The notes beneath the pieces were generated by a model that saw only the letters and a list, made by a program, of their open reading frames with translations, was not told the DNA's origin and did not search any database. The position numbers and the translations under genes were made by a program. From the NCBI GenBank assembly GCA_905221125.1, contig CAJNBY010000003.1, forward strand, positions 62,001 through 126,000: DNA of 64,000 bases, in the 5' to 3' direction. The DNA is from a bacterium (GTDB lineage Bacteria > Bacillota > Bacilli > Lactobacillales > Streptococcaceae). Below, in pieces: positions 11,146-19,901 of this stretch. Each line of letters opens with the position of its first letter. The first letter of the stretch is position 1.

Positions 11146-11499
11146 CTAGCCTTCAATATTTCTTGCTTCATTGATACCTTTTGCTAGTGCTTCCATTAAG
11201 GATAGTTCTTTGTCTGTAAAGCTATCCATGTATTTTTCTACCTGTAACCTTCGAGTGCTTTTAATCAAATTATCTGTAGGTAAGAAAAATTCATCAATAG
11301 ATACATGGAGTAATGATACAAGATCATACAGCACTTGTGTACTTGGGTGTTGTCCTTTGTTTTCTATATTTGTTAAATAACGTGGGTCAATTTCAATCAT
11401 TGTTCCCACTTGTTCACGAGTGAGACCCCGTTTCATTCGAGCCTCTTTAATCGCTAAACCAACGGCTCTAAAATCGTATTTATCTTCTTTTTTACGCAT
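11146..11499 (-). CDS. Tn916 Orf9, XRE-family repressor
   Basis: 117 aa. Helix-turn-helix at residues 13-68 ([19 protein letters not shown]...YLTNIENKG...), then a helical C-terminus. Orf9 is divergent from orf7/orf8 and is considered a negative regulator of orf7, and hence of transfer and excision, in Tn916. Complete. The only minus-strand gene in the element core. Confidence 0.92.
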   Translation of the reverse strand: MRKKEDKYDFRAVGLAIKEARMKRGLTREQVGTMIEIDPRYLTNIENKGQHPSTQVLYDLVSLLHVSIDEFFLPTDNLIKSTRRLQVEKYMDSFTDKELSLMEALAKGINEARNIEG

Positions 11500-11730
11500 A
11501 CTAAATCACCTCTATACATTTTACTGTTCCTATATAACCATAAACAGGTATAGAAAAACATGTTATATAGTTTATGAGTTCCTATAGAACACTGTGGAAT
11601 TTATTAATGCGATGAATCCAATTTCAAATAGAAAGGTCGCTGATTTTATTTACCTATACAACTTTATAAAATTTAGTCATACTCCTAGAAAGTAGATAAA
11701 ATTGGCGACTTAATGGAGGGAAAAGTCGCC

Positions 11731-11841
11731 ATGAGAAAGATAATCTGTCATCTAGTTCTCTTAATTAAGTTCTTATCAAAAAAACTTATCCACCTGTACT
11801 GGATAGATATGACCATCAATGTGGTTTTGCAGATTACATAG
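11731..11841 (+). CDS. Small hydrophobic ORF (possible Tn916 orf10 equivalent)
   Basis: 36 codons, MRKIICHLVLLIKFLSKKL... , with GGAGGG 10 bp upstream of the ATG. It lies in the 380-bp gap between divergent orf9 and orf7, where Tn916 has orf10. Short hydrophobic and basic peptide; function unknown. The rest of the gap (11500-11730 and 11842-12029) presumably holds the divergent promoters of orf9 and orf7. Confidence 0.45.
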   Translation: MRKIICHLVLLIKFLSKKLIHLYWIDMTINVVLQIT

Positions 11842-12029
11842 ATAGAAAAATCAAAGCATATGAACAGAGAAAACAATCTGTTTATGTGCTTTTTTGGTCA
11901 CTTAATAAATATCTTTTAGGATTTCTCTTCATTTATGCAACAAATCCCCCTTTCGTGTCGGGGCTTAGTATGAAGGGAGATAAAGAAGCACATGCCACTC
12001 CCTTTCACGACAGAAAGGGGGTGAAAAGC

Positions 12030-12452
12030 ATGAAACCATCTTCTTTTCAAGAAACCATAGAAAATCAGTTTGACTATATCTGCAAACAAGTTATTGAAGA
12101 TGAACGAAAAGATTACTTCAAACATCTAGACAGACTATCAGCAAAAGAAGTCTCGTTTTCTGATATAGATAACTACCTTGTCAACTCTTTTTCTACTGTT
12201 GATACGTACGTCACTGATTTCCAACTATTTAAATTATTTGGATTAAGAATCAATGTTGAAAGTGATTTATTAAGTGAAGCCCTGCGTCATCTTTCAGAGA
12301 AAAAACGGAACATTATTTTACTTCATTACTTTATGGATATGAGTGATGTGGAGATTGCGGAGTTACTAAATTTGAATCGTTCGACTGTTTATCGTCATCG
12401 AATAAGTGGACTAGCCATGATTAAAGAATTCATGAAGGAGTGTAAAGAATGA
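12030..12452 (+). CDS. Tn916 Orf7, sigma-factor-like regulator
   Basis: 140 aa from the ATG at 12030 (MKPSSFQETIENQFDY), with AAGGGGG about 8 bp upstream; the frame is open 48 codons further up but that part is leader. Region-4-like helix-turn-helix near the C-terminus (MSDVEIAELLNLNRSTVYRHRISG). Orf7 and Orf8 are activators of excision and transfer transcription in Tn916. Upstream, CCCCCTTTCGTGTCG and CACGACAGAAAGGGGG can pair and would mask the ribosome site. Confidence 0.92.
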   Translation: MKPSSFQETIENQFDYICKQVIEDERKDYFKHLDRLSAKEVSFSDIDNYLVNSFSTVDTYVTDFQLFKLFGLRINVESDLLSEALRHLSEKKRNIILLHYFMDMSDVEIAELLNLNRSTVYRHRISGLAMIKEFMKECKE

Positions 12453-12679
12453 AAACAGCCTATCCAAGGGTTCCCTTCCCCCTCATTGTAAAGGCGACAG
12501 ATGGCGACGTGGAAGCAATTAATCAGATTGTTAAACATTATCGAGGGTATACCTCAAAACGTTCATTACGTCGCATGACAGACGAATATGGAAATTCTCA
12601 TATGGTTATTGATGAAACCCTACGTGGCAGAATGGAAACGAAACTCATCTCTAAGATTTTATCGTTCGAAATTAAATAG
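12449..12679 (+). CDS. Tn916 Orf8, helix-turn-helix domain protein
   Basis: 76 aa, starting in an ATGA overlap with orf7. Conserved pattern PFPLIVKATDGDVEAINQIVKHYRGY, the small HTH-16-type domain always paired with Orf7. Together they form the sigma-like regulatory pair. Complete. Confidence 0.92.
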   Translation: MKTAYPRVPFPLIVKATDGDVEAINQIVKHYRGYTSKRSLRRMTDEYGNSHMVIDETLRGRMETKLISKILSFEIK

Positions 12680-12691
12680 TCCCATTTTTTC

Positions 12692-13090
12692 GTGGAAGCG
12701 TGTCGAATCGTATCCACGCTTCCCAATTTGGGAGGTTTGTTATTCCATCAAAGCATATTGTGTGTTCAGTAGGTTTTGATAGGCTAACAAGCCAAACGTT
12801 CTTTGACAACCAAATAAAGGCAATCGAATACGTTTCGGTAAGAAAAGAGCTGATGAACTAACACGCCATGACCTACAAAATTAGTGAGCGATTCATGTTA
12901 GTAATTCGAAAGTAATCTTTAGCAGGATTGCTGCCATGACTTTCTTATCGTGATAATGATACTCCCGTATAGCCATAGTCCGAGCGTTAGAAGCGTCACA
13001 GGCAATGGGTACGGCTACATGAGAACCATGCAGAAGTGAAATTCCTGTGAGCTTTGCTAGAGCTGTTCGATTGCTAAGATATTCTTCTCT
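12692..13090 (+). ncRNA. Candidate structured RNA upstream of DUF3173/int
   Basis: Nearly 500 bp (12680-13176) without a supportable gene on either strand, but rich in pairing: GGAAGCGTG/CACGCTTCC near 12693-12723; GAAAGT (12908-12913)/ACTTTC (12939-12944) enclosing GCAG/CTGC; TCACAGG (12996-13002)/CCTGTGA (13044-13050) enclosing ATGGGT/AACCAT. The loop of that last hairpin holds GGCTA (13013-13017), complementary to upstream TAGCC (12970-12974), so a pseudoknot is possible. Strand is inferred from the neighbouring genes. I cannot assign it to a named RNA class; raiA-type and int-alpA-type motifs would be the first to test. Confidence 0.5.
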
Positions 13091-13116
13091 TGTCAGTGTA
13101 TTATTATAAAACTATT

Positions 13117-13125
13117 TGATATAAT
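13117..13125 (+). promoter_or_regulatory. Extended -10 promoter before DUF3173-int
   Basis: TGATATAAT is a perfect extended -10 (TGnTATAAT), 51 bp before the DUF3173 start. No convincing -35 at 17 bp. Confidence 0.6.
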
Positions 13126-13176
13126 TATAGGTGAATATTGGAGTTTTCCTAGCCTATAATTGGGAAAGGAGTAATA

Positions 13177-13377
13177 ATGATAACGGTCACAAAAAAGGAT
13201 TTAGTTGAGCTAGGATATGGAACTTCTTTTTCAGCAGACATCATAAAAAAAGCAAAAGAATTGATGATTACAAAAGGGCATATCTACTATCAATCTCGAA
13301 AGCTAGATAGAGTCCCTCGTGAAGCTGTTGAAGAAATTCTAGGAATTCGGTTTTCAAATGAAAACAGGTCTGAGTAG
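13177..13377 (+). CDS. DUF3173 protein, likely excisionase/directionality factor
   Basis: 66 aa (MITVTKKDLVELGYGTSFSADIIKKAKEL...). Small DNA-binding-like protein of the DUF3173 family, regularly found just before site-specific integrases of streptococcal and Tn5801-type elements, in the place of Xis. AAAGGAG lies 8 bp upstream. It ends 26 bp before int. Role as excisionase is inferred from position and size. Confidence 0.82.
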   Translation: MITVTKKDLVELGYGTSFSADIIKKAKELMITKGHIYYQSRKLDRVPREAVEEILGIRFSNENRSE

Positions 13378-13403
13378 TTTTTGCACAGTAAGGAGTAAAA
13401 ACT

Positions 13404-14597
13404 ATGGTTAAAGACCCAATAAAAAAAGCAAAGAATGGAACCTATTATTTTCGTGCAAATCTAGGTTATGATTCTAAAGGGAAAAAAATTCAAAAATATC
13501 GTAGTGGATTCACTACTAAAAAAGAAGCAAGAGAAGAATATTCGAAACTGCTATTGATGAAACCAGAAGAATTAAGTGAGAATAAGGATAAAATGACGTT
13601 TAAACATTATATCTTTGAAATTTTCCTTCCATGGTATAAGACACAGGTAAAGCTCAGAACATATGAAAATCGCTTACCAACTATTAAGAAGCATTTCTCT
13701 TATTTTGATAAAATGGCTGTTTCCGATATTGAGCCTATTGATGTGCAAAATTGGCAACTAAAATTATCAAAGAAGTGTAAGTCTTCTTATGTAAGAGCTG
13801 TTCAAGGACTATTTTCAGTTGCTATGGATCGAGCAATTGTCCTTGGGATAACCACCACAAATCCATCTAAGATTATTGGCAATGTGAAAAAGCAAAAGTC
13901 TAAAATTGAATTTTGGACAAAAGAAGAATTTGAAAAAGTAATCTCTCTAATTTACAAAGAAGATTACTATCAACACTTTTTATTTATCTCTCTGTGGTTT
14001 TTATTTATGACTGGAATGCGAATTGGTGAAGCTACTGCCATTCAATGGGAAGATATTGATTTTGACTCAGGAGTACTAACCATCAACAAAACACTCTATT
14101 ACAAGAATCAATCGAATTATAGATTTGTTGAACCAAAAACAAAGGCGAGCGTTCGTCATATTGTATTAGATAAATGCACATTAACTTATTTATCCGAATG
14201 GAAGGAAGTACAACAAAATCTAATTCAGACAGACTTTGTAATGAGCTATAACGGTATTCCTACCCAAAAACATACACTATCATATGCTATTGAACGCTAT
14301 GCTAAGCTGGCTGGTATCCATCGAATCAGAATCCATGGGTTACGGCATTCTCATGCTTCCTTGTTAATCAGTATGGGAGAAAATCCACTTATCATTAAAG
14401 ATCGTCTAGGACACGAAGATATTGAGACGACTTTAGGAACGTATGGACATCTTTATCCTAACAGTAATTTCGAGGTAGCTAACAAATTAAATGGAGCCAT
14501 TTCCTTTAAAGAAGCAAAACAAAATTATGATACTTCACCAAAGAATCAATTTACTGTAGACTACTTGCGAAACAAAGAAATGAAAAAAGTGCAATAA
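13404..14597 (+). CDS. int: Tyrosine integrase, Tn5801/guaA-site type
   Basis: 397 aa. N-terminal arm-binding domain (AKNGTYYFRANLGYDSKGKK), core-binding SAM-like domain (about 60-165) and catalytic domain with Arg in TGMRIGEATAIQWEDI, His-x-x-Arg in HGLRHSHASL, GHEDIETTLGTYGHL with the nucleophilic Tyr. Not the 405-aa Tn916 Int. It points at guaA, 68 bp from its stop codon, as expected for an enzyme cutting in the guaA 3' end. All catalytic residues are present, so the gene appears functional. Confidence 0.93.
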   Translation: MVKDPIKKAKNGTYYFRANLGYDSKGKKIQKYRSGFTTKKEAREEYSKLLLMKPEELSENKDKMTFKHYIFEIFLPWYKTQVKLRTYENRLPTIKKHFSYFDKMAVSDIEPIDVQNWQLKLSKKCKSSYVRAVQGLFSVAMDRAIVLGITTTNPSKIIGNVKKQKSKIEFWTKEEFEKVISLIYKEDYYQHFLFISLWFLFMTGMRIGEATAIQWEDIDFDSGVLTINKTLYYKNQSNYRFVEPKTKASVRHIVLDKCTLTYLSEWKEVQQNLIQTDFVMSYNGIPTQKHTLSYAIERYAKLAGIHRIRIHGLRHSHASLLISMGENPLIIKDRLGHEDIETTLGTYGHLYPNSNFEVANKLNGAISFKEAKQNYDTSPKNQFTVDYLRNKEMKKVQ

Positions 14598-14614
14598 AAG
14601 TGCAGTAAAAAGAT

Positions 14615-14658
14615 AAGAAGAGCCAGAAACCCTTGGTATAAGAGGATTTCTAGCTCTC
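14615..14658 (-). terminator. Hairpin at the element end, acts as guaA terminator
   Basis: On the minus strand AGAGCTAGAAATCC...GGGTTTCTGGCTCT, then TTCTTATCTTTTT. It sits between the int stop and the guaA stop, so the element supplies a replacement terminator for the intact guaA. Confidence 0.65.
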
Positions 14659-14663
14659 CTACA

Positions 14664-14676
14664 ACTACTCCCACTC
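14664..14676. repeat. Right attachment-site repeat at the intact guaA stop
   Basis: ACTACTCCCACTC, identical to 6593-6605. Reads GAGTGGGAGTAG on the guaA strand, close to the published Tn5801 core GAGTGGGAATA. Confidence 0.8.
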
Positions 14677-16227
14677 AACTGTTGCAGGTGGTTTACTTGT
14701 AATATCATAGACGATGCGGTTAACATGATCCACTTCGTTTACGATACGTACAGAAATCTTTTGAAGGACATCCCAAGGAATTTTGGCAAAATCAGCAGTC
14801 ATACCATCAATAGAGGTGATCGCACGGATTGCAATCGTGTAGTCATACGTACGACCGTCACCCATAACCCCAACTGAACGAACACCTGTATTAACTGTGA
14901 AGTATTGCCAGATATCGCGGTCAAGACCAGCTTTAGCGATTTCTTCACGAAGGATAGCATCTGACTCACGAACTGTTTCTAGTTTCTCTTCAGTGATTTC
15001 ACCCATGACACGGATCGCAAGTCCTGGTCCTGGGAATGGTTGGCGCCATACGATGTGGTCTGGCATACCAAGCTCTGTACCTAGGGCACGAACTTCATCC
15101 TTGTAAAGAGTATTGAGTGGTTCGATCAATTCAAACTGCATGTCTTCTGGAAGACCACCCACGTTGTGGTGTGACTTGATAGTTTGAGCTGTATCTGTAC
15201 CAGACTCGATAACGTCTGTGTATAAGGTACCTTGAGCAAGGAATTTCACATCTTTGAGCTTGCTTGCTTCGTCATCGAAGACATAGACAAACTCGTTACC
15301 GATGATTTTACGTTTTTGTTCTGGGTCAGAAACGCCAGCAAGTTTATCAAGGAAACGTTTAGCAGCGTCTGCTTTGACGATATTCAAACCAAACTTACCA
15401 CCAAGCATGTCCATAACTTGGTCCGCTTCTCCTTTACGAAGAAGACCGTGATCCACGAAGATACAGATCAATTGATCGCCAATCGCTTTTTGGAGAAGAA
15501 CTCCAACAACTGAAGAGTCAACACCACCTGATAGACCAAGAAGGACACGTTTATCACCGACAGTCTCACGGATTTTTTGGATCTGCATGTCGATGAAGTT
15601 ATCCATTGTCCAGTCGCCTTTAGCCTTACAGATGTTAAGGGCAAAGTTACGAAGGATATCATTCCCGTATACAGAATGACGAACTTCTGGGTGGAATTGG
15701 ATACCGTAAATGTGTTTATCAGGGTTTTCAATGGCTGCGTATGGACAGTCAGCTGATGTACCTGTACGAACAAAGTCAGCAGGAATCTCGGTAACTGCAT
15801 CGCCGTGGCTCATCAATACAGTTTGTTCATCAGGTGTTGATTCAAAAAGAGCTGATGGTGTGTGAGTTAGGGTTGATTGACCGTATTCACGATTTCCAGC
15901 GTCACCTGCAGGGACAACTTTTCCTCCAAGTTTATGGGTCAATAACTGCATACCGTAACAAATTCCCAAAATTGGAATTCCAAGTTCGAATATTTCTGGG
16001 TCAATATCGAATGAACCATCTTCGTATACAGAATTTGGACCACCTGAAAGGATGATTCCTACAGGATTGATTTCACGAACTTCAGCAGCTGAAATTTTAT
16101 GGCTTTTTAGTTCTGAAAAAACACCAATCTCACGGATACGGCGTGAAATCAGCTGGTTGTACTGGCTACCATAGTCCAATACGATGATTTTTTCTACATC
16201 TTGCAAATCAGTTGATATGTTGCTCAT
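14665..16227 (-). CDS. guaA: GMP synthase (glutamine-hydrolysing)
   Basis: 520 aa, complete. Converts XMP to GMP using glutamine and ATP. Class I glutaminase domain with Cys in GICYGMQLL and His/Glu in QFHPEV; ATP-pyrophosphatase P-loop [10 protein letters not shown]-terminal dimerisation domain ending PATVEWE. The last 150 codons differ by about 8% in DNA from the fragment at 6594-7050, so at least one of the two came from outside the strain's normal guaA. The protein product is not damaged by the insertion. Confidence 0.98.
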   Translation of the reverse strand: MSNISTDLQDVEKIIVLDYGSQYNQLISRRIREIGVFSELKSHKISAAEVREINPVGIILSGGPNSVYEDGSFDIDPEIFELGIPILGICYGMQLLTHKLGGKVVPAGDAGNREYGQSTLTHTPSALFESTPDEQTVLMSHGDAVTEIPADFVRTGTSADCPYAAIENPDKHIYGIQFHPEVRHSVYGNDILRNFALNICKAKGDWTMDNFIDMQIQKIRETVGDKRVLLGLSGGVDSSVVGVLLQKAIGDQLICIFVDHGLLRKGEADQVMDMLGGKFGLNIVKADAAKRFLDKLAGVSDPEQKRKIIGNEFVYVFDDEASKLKDVKFLAQGTLYTDVIESGTDTAQTIKSHHNVGGLPEDMQFELIEPLNTLYKDEVRALGTELGMPDHIVWRQPFPGPGLAIRVMGEITEEKLETVRESDAILREEIAKAGLDRDIWQYFTVNTGVRSVGVMGDGRTYDYTIAIRAITSIDGMTADFAKIPWDVLQKISVRIVNEVDHVNRIVYDITSKPPATVEWE

Positions 16228-16296
16228 CTTTTTCCTTTCTCAAAAGAAATATCTTTTTCCAATATTCTATCACAAATAAGGGCGAATTACCAACTA

Positions 16297-16410
16297 ATAC
16301 TCAATGAAAATCAAAGAGCAAACTAGGAAGCTAGCCGTAGGTTGCTCAAAGCACTGCTTTGAGGTTGCAGATAGAGCTGACGTGGTTTGAATTTGATTTT
16401 CGAAGAGTAT
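16297..16410 (+). repeat. BOX element (boxA-boxC)
   Basis: ATACTCAATGAAAATCAAAGAG... to ...TTTTCGAAGAGTAT with a short remnant of boxB. Lies upstream of the GntR gene and mirrors the copy at 17182-17295. Confidence 0.92.
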
Positions 16411-16483
16411 AAACAAGGCGAAGATTGACTTTTTCTAGTTTATTGAGGTACAATAGAGAAAAGATAGAAATGAAGTGAAAAAT

Positions 16484-17182
16484 ATGCTACCTGCTTATAT
16501 GAAAATCCATGATCAGATTAAAAAGGATATTGACGAACATCGTTGGGCCATTGGTGAGAGACTTCCTAGTGAACGAGACTTAGCAGAGCAGTTTGCGGTC
16601 AGTCGCATGACCCTCCGCCAAGCCGTATCTCTATTAGTCGAAGAAGGCGTTTTAGAGCGTCGTGTAGGAAGCGGCACCTTTGTTTCCAGTACACGTGTAC
16701 AAGAAAAGATGCGAGGGACAACTAGTTTTACTGAAATTGTTAAGTCTCAAGGTAAAGTTCCCTCTAGCCAGCTCATTTCCTACAGAAAAACCATTCCTAA
16801 TGAGCAGGAAGTTGCCAAGCTAGGAATTTCTCCAACGGAGAATATTATCCGAATGGAGCGGGTTCGCTATGCTGACCAAGTTCCTCTGGTTTATGAGGTT
16901 GCTTCTATTCCTGAAAAATTCATTAAGGACTTTAAAAAAGAAGAAATCACCAGTCATTTTTTCCAAACCCTACAAAAACATGGCTACCGCATCGGTAAAT
17001 CACAGCAGACTATTTATGCTCGTCTCGCTAAGGAAAAAATTGCCCACTATTTAGAAGTTGAAAAAGGACATGCTATTCTTGGTTTGACTCAGGTTTCTTA
17101 CCTAGAAGATGGGACAGCTTTTGAATACGTAAAAAGTCAATATGTAGGCGAACGTTTTGAATTTTATCTTGAAAACAATTAA
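16484..17182 (+). CDS. GntR/HutC-family transcriptional regulator
   Basis: 232 aa from ATG 16484; a GTG nine bases upstream is an alternative, and neither has a strong ribosome site. N-terminal winged HTH (LPSERDLAEQFAVSRMTLRQAVSLLVEEG, about 25-55) and a UTRA ligand-binding domain (about 85-230). This subfamily resembles NagR/YvoA, which senses amino-sugar phosphates; the ligand here is inference. It stands alone, divergent from guaA, and is bracketed by inverted BOX elements. Confidence 0.88.
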   Translation: MLPAYMKIHDQIKKDIDEHRWAIGERLPSERDLAEQFAVSRMTLRQAVSLLVEEGVLERRVGSGTFVSSTRVQEKMRGTTSFTEIVKSQGKVPSSQLISYRKTIPNEQEVAKLGISPTENIIRMERVRYADQVPLVYEVASIPEKFIKDFKKEEITSHFFQTLQKHGYRIGKSQQTIYARLAKEKIAHYLEVEKGHAILGLTQVSYLEDGTAFEYVKSQYVGERFEFYLENN

Positions 17183-17295
17183 TACTCTTCGAAAATCTCT
17201 TCAAACCGCGTCAGCTCTATCTGCAACCTCAAAGCAGTGCTTTGAGCAACCTACGGCTAGCTTCCTAGTTTGCTCTTTGATTTTCATTGAGTATA
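17182..17295 (-). repeat. BOX element (inverted copy)
   Basis: ATACTCTTCGAAAATC... to ...GATTTTCATTGAGTAT, starting on the last base of the GntR stop codon. Opposite orientation to 16297-16410, enclosing the regulator gene. Confidence 0.92.
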
Positions 17296-17310
17296 AAATA
17301 CTACATAAAA

Positions 17311-17340
17311 CCTCTCTGTCACAGACAAAGAGGCTTTTTT
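17311..17340. terminator. Terminator between GntR and EamA genes
   Basis: CCTCT-CTGTCACAGACA-AAGAGG flanked by T-runs on both strands; can serve the converging genes. Confidence 0.65.
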
Positions 17341-18235
17341 ATTTTTCTAACAATAAATCTTTCAAAGAAATCAGGGTTACAGCGACTAATATCATTGCCA
17401 TACCAAGAAAATCAATGGGATAAAATTGTTCATTCATGATTAGGAAGGCAAAGAAAACCGCTGAAATTGGCTCAATTGAAGCTAGTAAACTTGACTTGAC
17501 CGGTCCAATCAGACTGGCTCCTTTTAGGAAAGCTGTATAGGCAAAGACAGTCCCAATAAGGATAATACCCGCAAAAGCAAGAAGAAAATCAAGACTGGTT
17601 GGGATATCAGTCTGCAGAACTCCTGTAAAAGGAAGGGCGACCAAACCTGCTATGACCATTCCCACACCTATGACCAAGCTACTCCCCCACTTCTTAATCA
17701 AGGCTATAGGTAAAATAATATAAAGGGCGTAAGTCCATGCAGAAAAGAGACCCCAAAATAGGCCAGAAGGTGTAATGGATAACTGGTCCAACTGACCATG
17801 AGTTGCAATGAGGAATGTTCCTCCAATGGCTAATATGATAGAAATAATCTCTGCCAGGGTCGGTGCCACCTTATCCTTGATACAGCTATAAATCAAAATC
17901 CCAACAGGACAAACATACTGAAGCACCGTCGCGGTTCCTGCATTGGTTTCCTGAATAGCAGTTAGATAGGCAAATTGATTGAGGAAGAGGCCAATCAGTG
18001 CAAAAATGAGAAGTGACAGCAAACTTTTTCTATCCTTTAAAAAGGCCAGCATTTTATCCTTTGCAGTAGCATAAGCCAAGACCATGAGAATCCCACCAGC
18101 GATTAAAAGGCGCAAGTTGGTCAAGACCAGAGCTGAAATTCCGTGCGCCATCAGGTATTGGCCACTCGTTCCTGACAAGCCCCAAGCAATCCCAGCCACA
18201 ACTGTTAATAAAGTCCCTTTTAAAATGTTTGACAT
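17339..18235 (-). CDS. EamA/DMT-family transporter
   Basis: 298 aa from ATG 18235 (AAGGAGAG upstream; an open extension of 20 codons lacks a ribosome site). Ten predicted membrane helices as two EamA repeats; first helix LLTVVAGIAWGLSGTSG. Inner-membrane exporter or importer of small metabolites; substrate unknown. Its start lies 8 bp after the stop of the serine hydrolase gene, so cppA, the hydrolase and this transporter form an operon. Confidence 0.9.
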   Translation of the reverse strand: MSNILKGTLLTVVAGIAWGLSGTSGQYLMAHGISALVLTNLRLLIAGGILMVLAYATAKDKMLAFLKDRKSLLSLLIFALIGLFLNQFAYLTAIQETNAGTATVLQYVCPVGILIYSCIKDKVAPTLAEIISIILAIGGTFLIATHGQLDQLSITPSGLFWGLFSAWTYALYIILPIALIKKWGSSLVIGVGMVIAGLVALPFTGVLQTDIPTSLDFLLAFAGIILIGTVFAYTAFLKGASLIGPVKSSLLASIEPISAVFFAFLIMNEQFYPIDFLGMAMILVAVTLISLKDLLLEK

Positions 18236-18243
18236 GTCTCTCC

Positions 18244-19179
18244 TTACTCTTCTTTGCGAATCAAGTCCATCACTTGATTGCGGTCTAAAATCCATTGGGC
18301 CCGCTCATCCTTTTCATAGGTACGATTCGATAGGAAAATGACCGCTTCTTTCTTCTGACGATTCCACATGATAAAGATACCTGTATAGCCCGTATGGTCT
18401 AGCCAATCTCCTTCCAAATTCCATGCTAAAGAACGTTCCTTGTCATCCAAAGGAGAAAAATTTTGACTCAAATCTCTTGAAAAATCGTCCTCTAAATAGT
18501 GTTCTAAAAAGATTTGTAAATCCTTTACAGTCGAAAACAAACCAGCACTACCAGCATGTCTGCCCAAGAGACGAGCCTTGGGATCATGCACTATGCCTGC
18601 CACTACACCTCTGACTGTTGGAACAGCAAGCTCAACAGGTCCAAACTGGGTTTCATTCATTCCCCAAGGTTTCCAGACTTGCTCCTGTAAAATCACATCC
18701 AAGTCTTGATCGAAGATTCTTTCCAAAATAAAGCCCAACAGCAAAAAATGAACATCCGAATAAAGAAAGGCTGGCTGACTTCGTCTGTTGAGATGAAACA
18801 TCGCTTCCTTTAATTCTGAAGCTGTTAAAAGGTCTCGATTTGGAATAAAAGGATCAAGGTCTGTAGCGTGAGTCAAGAGCTGGCGAATAGTGATATCTGG
18901 ATAATCACTTTCAGGTAAAAAATCGGTTACTGGTCTGTCAATATCTAATTGACCTTTTTCCCACAAGAAGGTGAAAACAGTACCAACCCCAACAACCTTA
19001 CTGACACTAGCTAGGTCGTAAACTAGTCCTGCCTCAGTATCCAAGCCATGTTCTGGGTCACTCTGGCCTACATAGATCTCCGTCCATTGATGGTCCTTAA
19101 AATACGCAAAAGAGGCTCCGGGATAAATCCCTGCCTCGATTTGTTCTTCTATTTTTTTAATAATCTTGGTCCACTTCAT
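18244..19179 (-). CDS. Serine hydrolase, class C beta-lactamase/PBP-like
   Basis: 311 aa, cytoplasmic-looking (no signal peptide). The SxxK motif is Ser58-Val-Ser-Lys61 in DLASVSKVVGVG. The second motif is Tyr-Ser-Asp (FLYSDVHFLLLG) where class C enzymes have Tyr-x-Asn. The third motif is His-Thr-Gly in LDHTGYTGIF. These fit an esterase or D-aminopeptidase-like member rather than a real beta-lactamase. Overlaps cppA by 4 bp (ATGA). Confidence 0.88.
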   Translation of the reverse strand: MKWTKIIKKIEEQIEAGIYPGASFAYFKDHQWTEIYVGQSDPEHGLDTEAGLVYDLASVSKVVGVGTVFTFLWEKGQLDIDRPVTDFLPESDYPDITIRQLLTHATDLDPFIPNRDLLTASELKEAMFHLNRRSQPAFLYSDVHFLLLGFILERIFDQDLDVILQEQVWKPWGMNETQFGPVELAVPTVRGVVAGIVHDPKARLLGRHAGSAGLFSTVKDLQIFLEHYLEDDFSRDLSQNFSPLDDKERSLAWNLEGDWLDHTGYTGIFIMWNRQKKEAVIFLSNRTYEKDERAQWILDRNQVMDLIRKEE

Positions 19180-19901
19180 ACTTCTTCAAACCACAATTCA
19201 ACATTATTTCTATCTTTACCAAGGAAGAATTTTTCAGACTTAGGAATAAAATATTCGGTAGACTCAAATTTCTGGCGCAGACTTGCTAAATCTAGTTCAT
19301 TGACCAAGAACTTGAGCATAGATAAGTCCCAAGTAACCGTATTGTCCACAGACAGATCCTGCCCCTGAGCTGAGATAAAACCAAGTGATGCCCCAATTTC
19401 AGATGGTTCCAAGAGACTTTCGACATCAGTTGGGAAATGTAATTCCATAGAAATCTCAAATTTACTTAAAGAGATTGATTCCAAATCTGTTTGAAATTCA
19501 GGCTTTTCTTCTACTTCTACTAGGCTTTCTCTATCATCTTCTGCATGAATCAAAATCAAATCATCTTCTGGCGAGTAAATTTCAAAAGCGTAGCTATTTT
19601 GCCCTTTATATAATTGATGAATCGAATCTGTTTTAGATAAGAGGTCTTCGATTTCCAAGGGATTTTCCACCTTGATAATCAATCTAGCCAGTTTTTTTCT
19701 TCCTTCTACCTTACGAGTACGCATACTTGGAGCTTCTTCTAAAACCAGCTTTTCAAGACCTGTTTGATCCCCTAGTGACAGAAAAGCTGACTCTTCTAAC
19801 AAAGCCTTCATGCCAAGGGTTTCAATATAAAATGTTTCATTTAATTTTCTATTATTAACTTTTAAAGTAGGAATAATCCGTACAATTTGATTTACATTCA
19901 T
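19176..19901 (-). CDS. cppA: CppA family protein
   Basis: 241 aa starting MNVNQIVRIIPTLKVNNRK at 19901 (GGAGG 5 bp upstream). The N-terminal domain is glyoxalase/VOC-like (RKLNETFYIETLGM), the C-terminal half is CppA-specific. Described as a C3-degrading protein; no signal peptide or protease motif is visible, so a metabolic role is equally possible. First gene of the cppA - hydrolase - EamA operon. Confidence 0.85.
   Translation of the reverse strand: MNVNQIVRIIPTLKVNNRKLNETFYIETLGMKALLEESAFLSLGDQTGLEKLVLEEAPSMRTRKVEGRKKLARLIIKVENPLEIEDLLSKTDSIHQLYKGQNSYAFEIYSPEDDLILIHAEDDRESLVEVEEKPEFQTDLESISLSKFEISMELHFPTDVESLLEPSEIGASLGFISAQGQDLSVDNTVTWDLSMLKFLVNELDLASLRQKFESTEYFIPKSEKFFLGKDRNNVELWFEEV

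Larger units (their letters stand above)
6593..14676 (+). mobile_element. Deleted Tn916/Tn5801-type tet(M) element at the guaA 3' end
   Basis: A region of Tn916-family genes (orf14 fragment, orf13, orf12 leader, tet(M), orf6-like, orf9, orf7, orf8) ending in DUF3173 and a non-Tn916 tyrosine integrase that faces guaA. Integration at the 3' end of guaA with a GAGTGGGA-type core is the hallmark of Tn5801. The 13-bp direct repeat ACTACTCCCACTC occurs at 6593-6605 and 14664-14676. Relaxase, coupling protein, transfer genes and oriT (orf24-orf15) are absent, so the element cannot be conjugative alone. Site-specific excision between the repeats would yield a circle of about 8,071 bp. Confidence 0.88.

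Noticed and set aside
11886..12029. 48-codon N-terminal extension of Orf7
   Set aside because: The family start and ribosome site are at 12030; the upstream part forms a hairpin leader.
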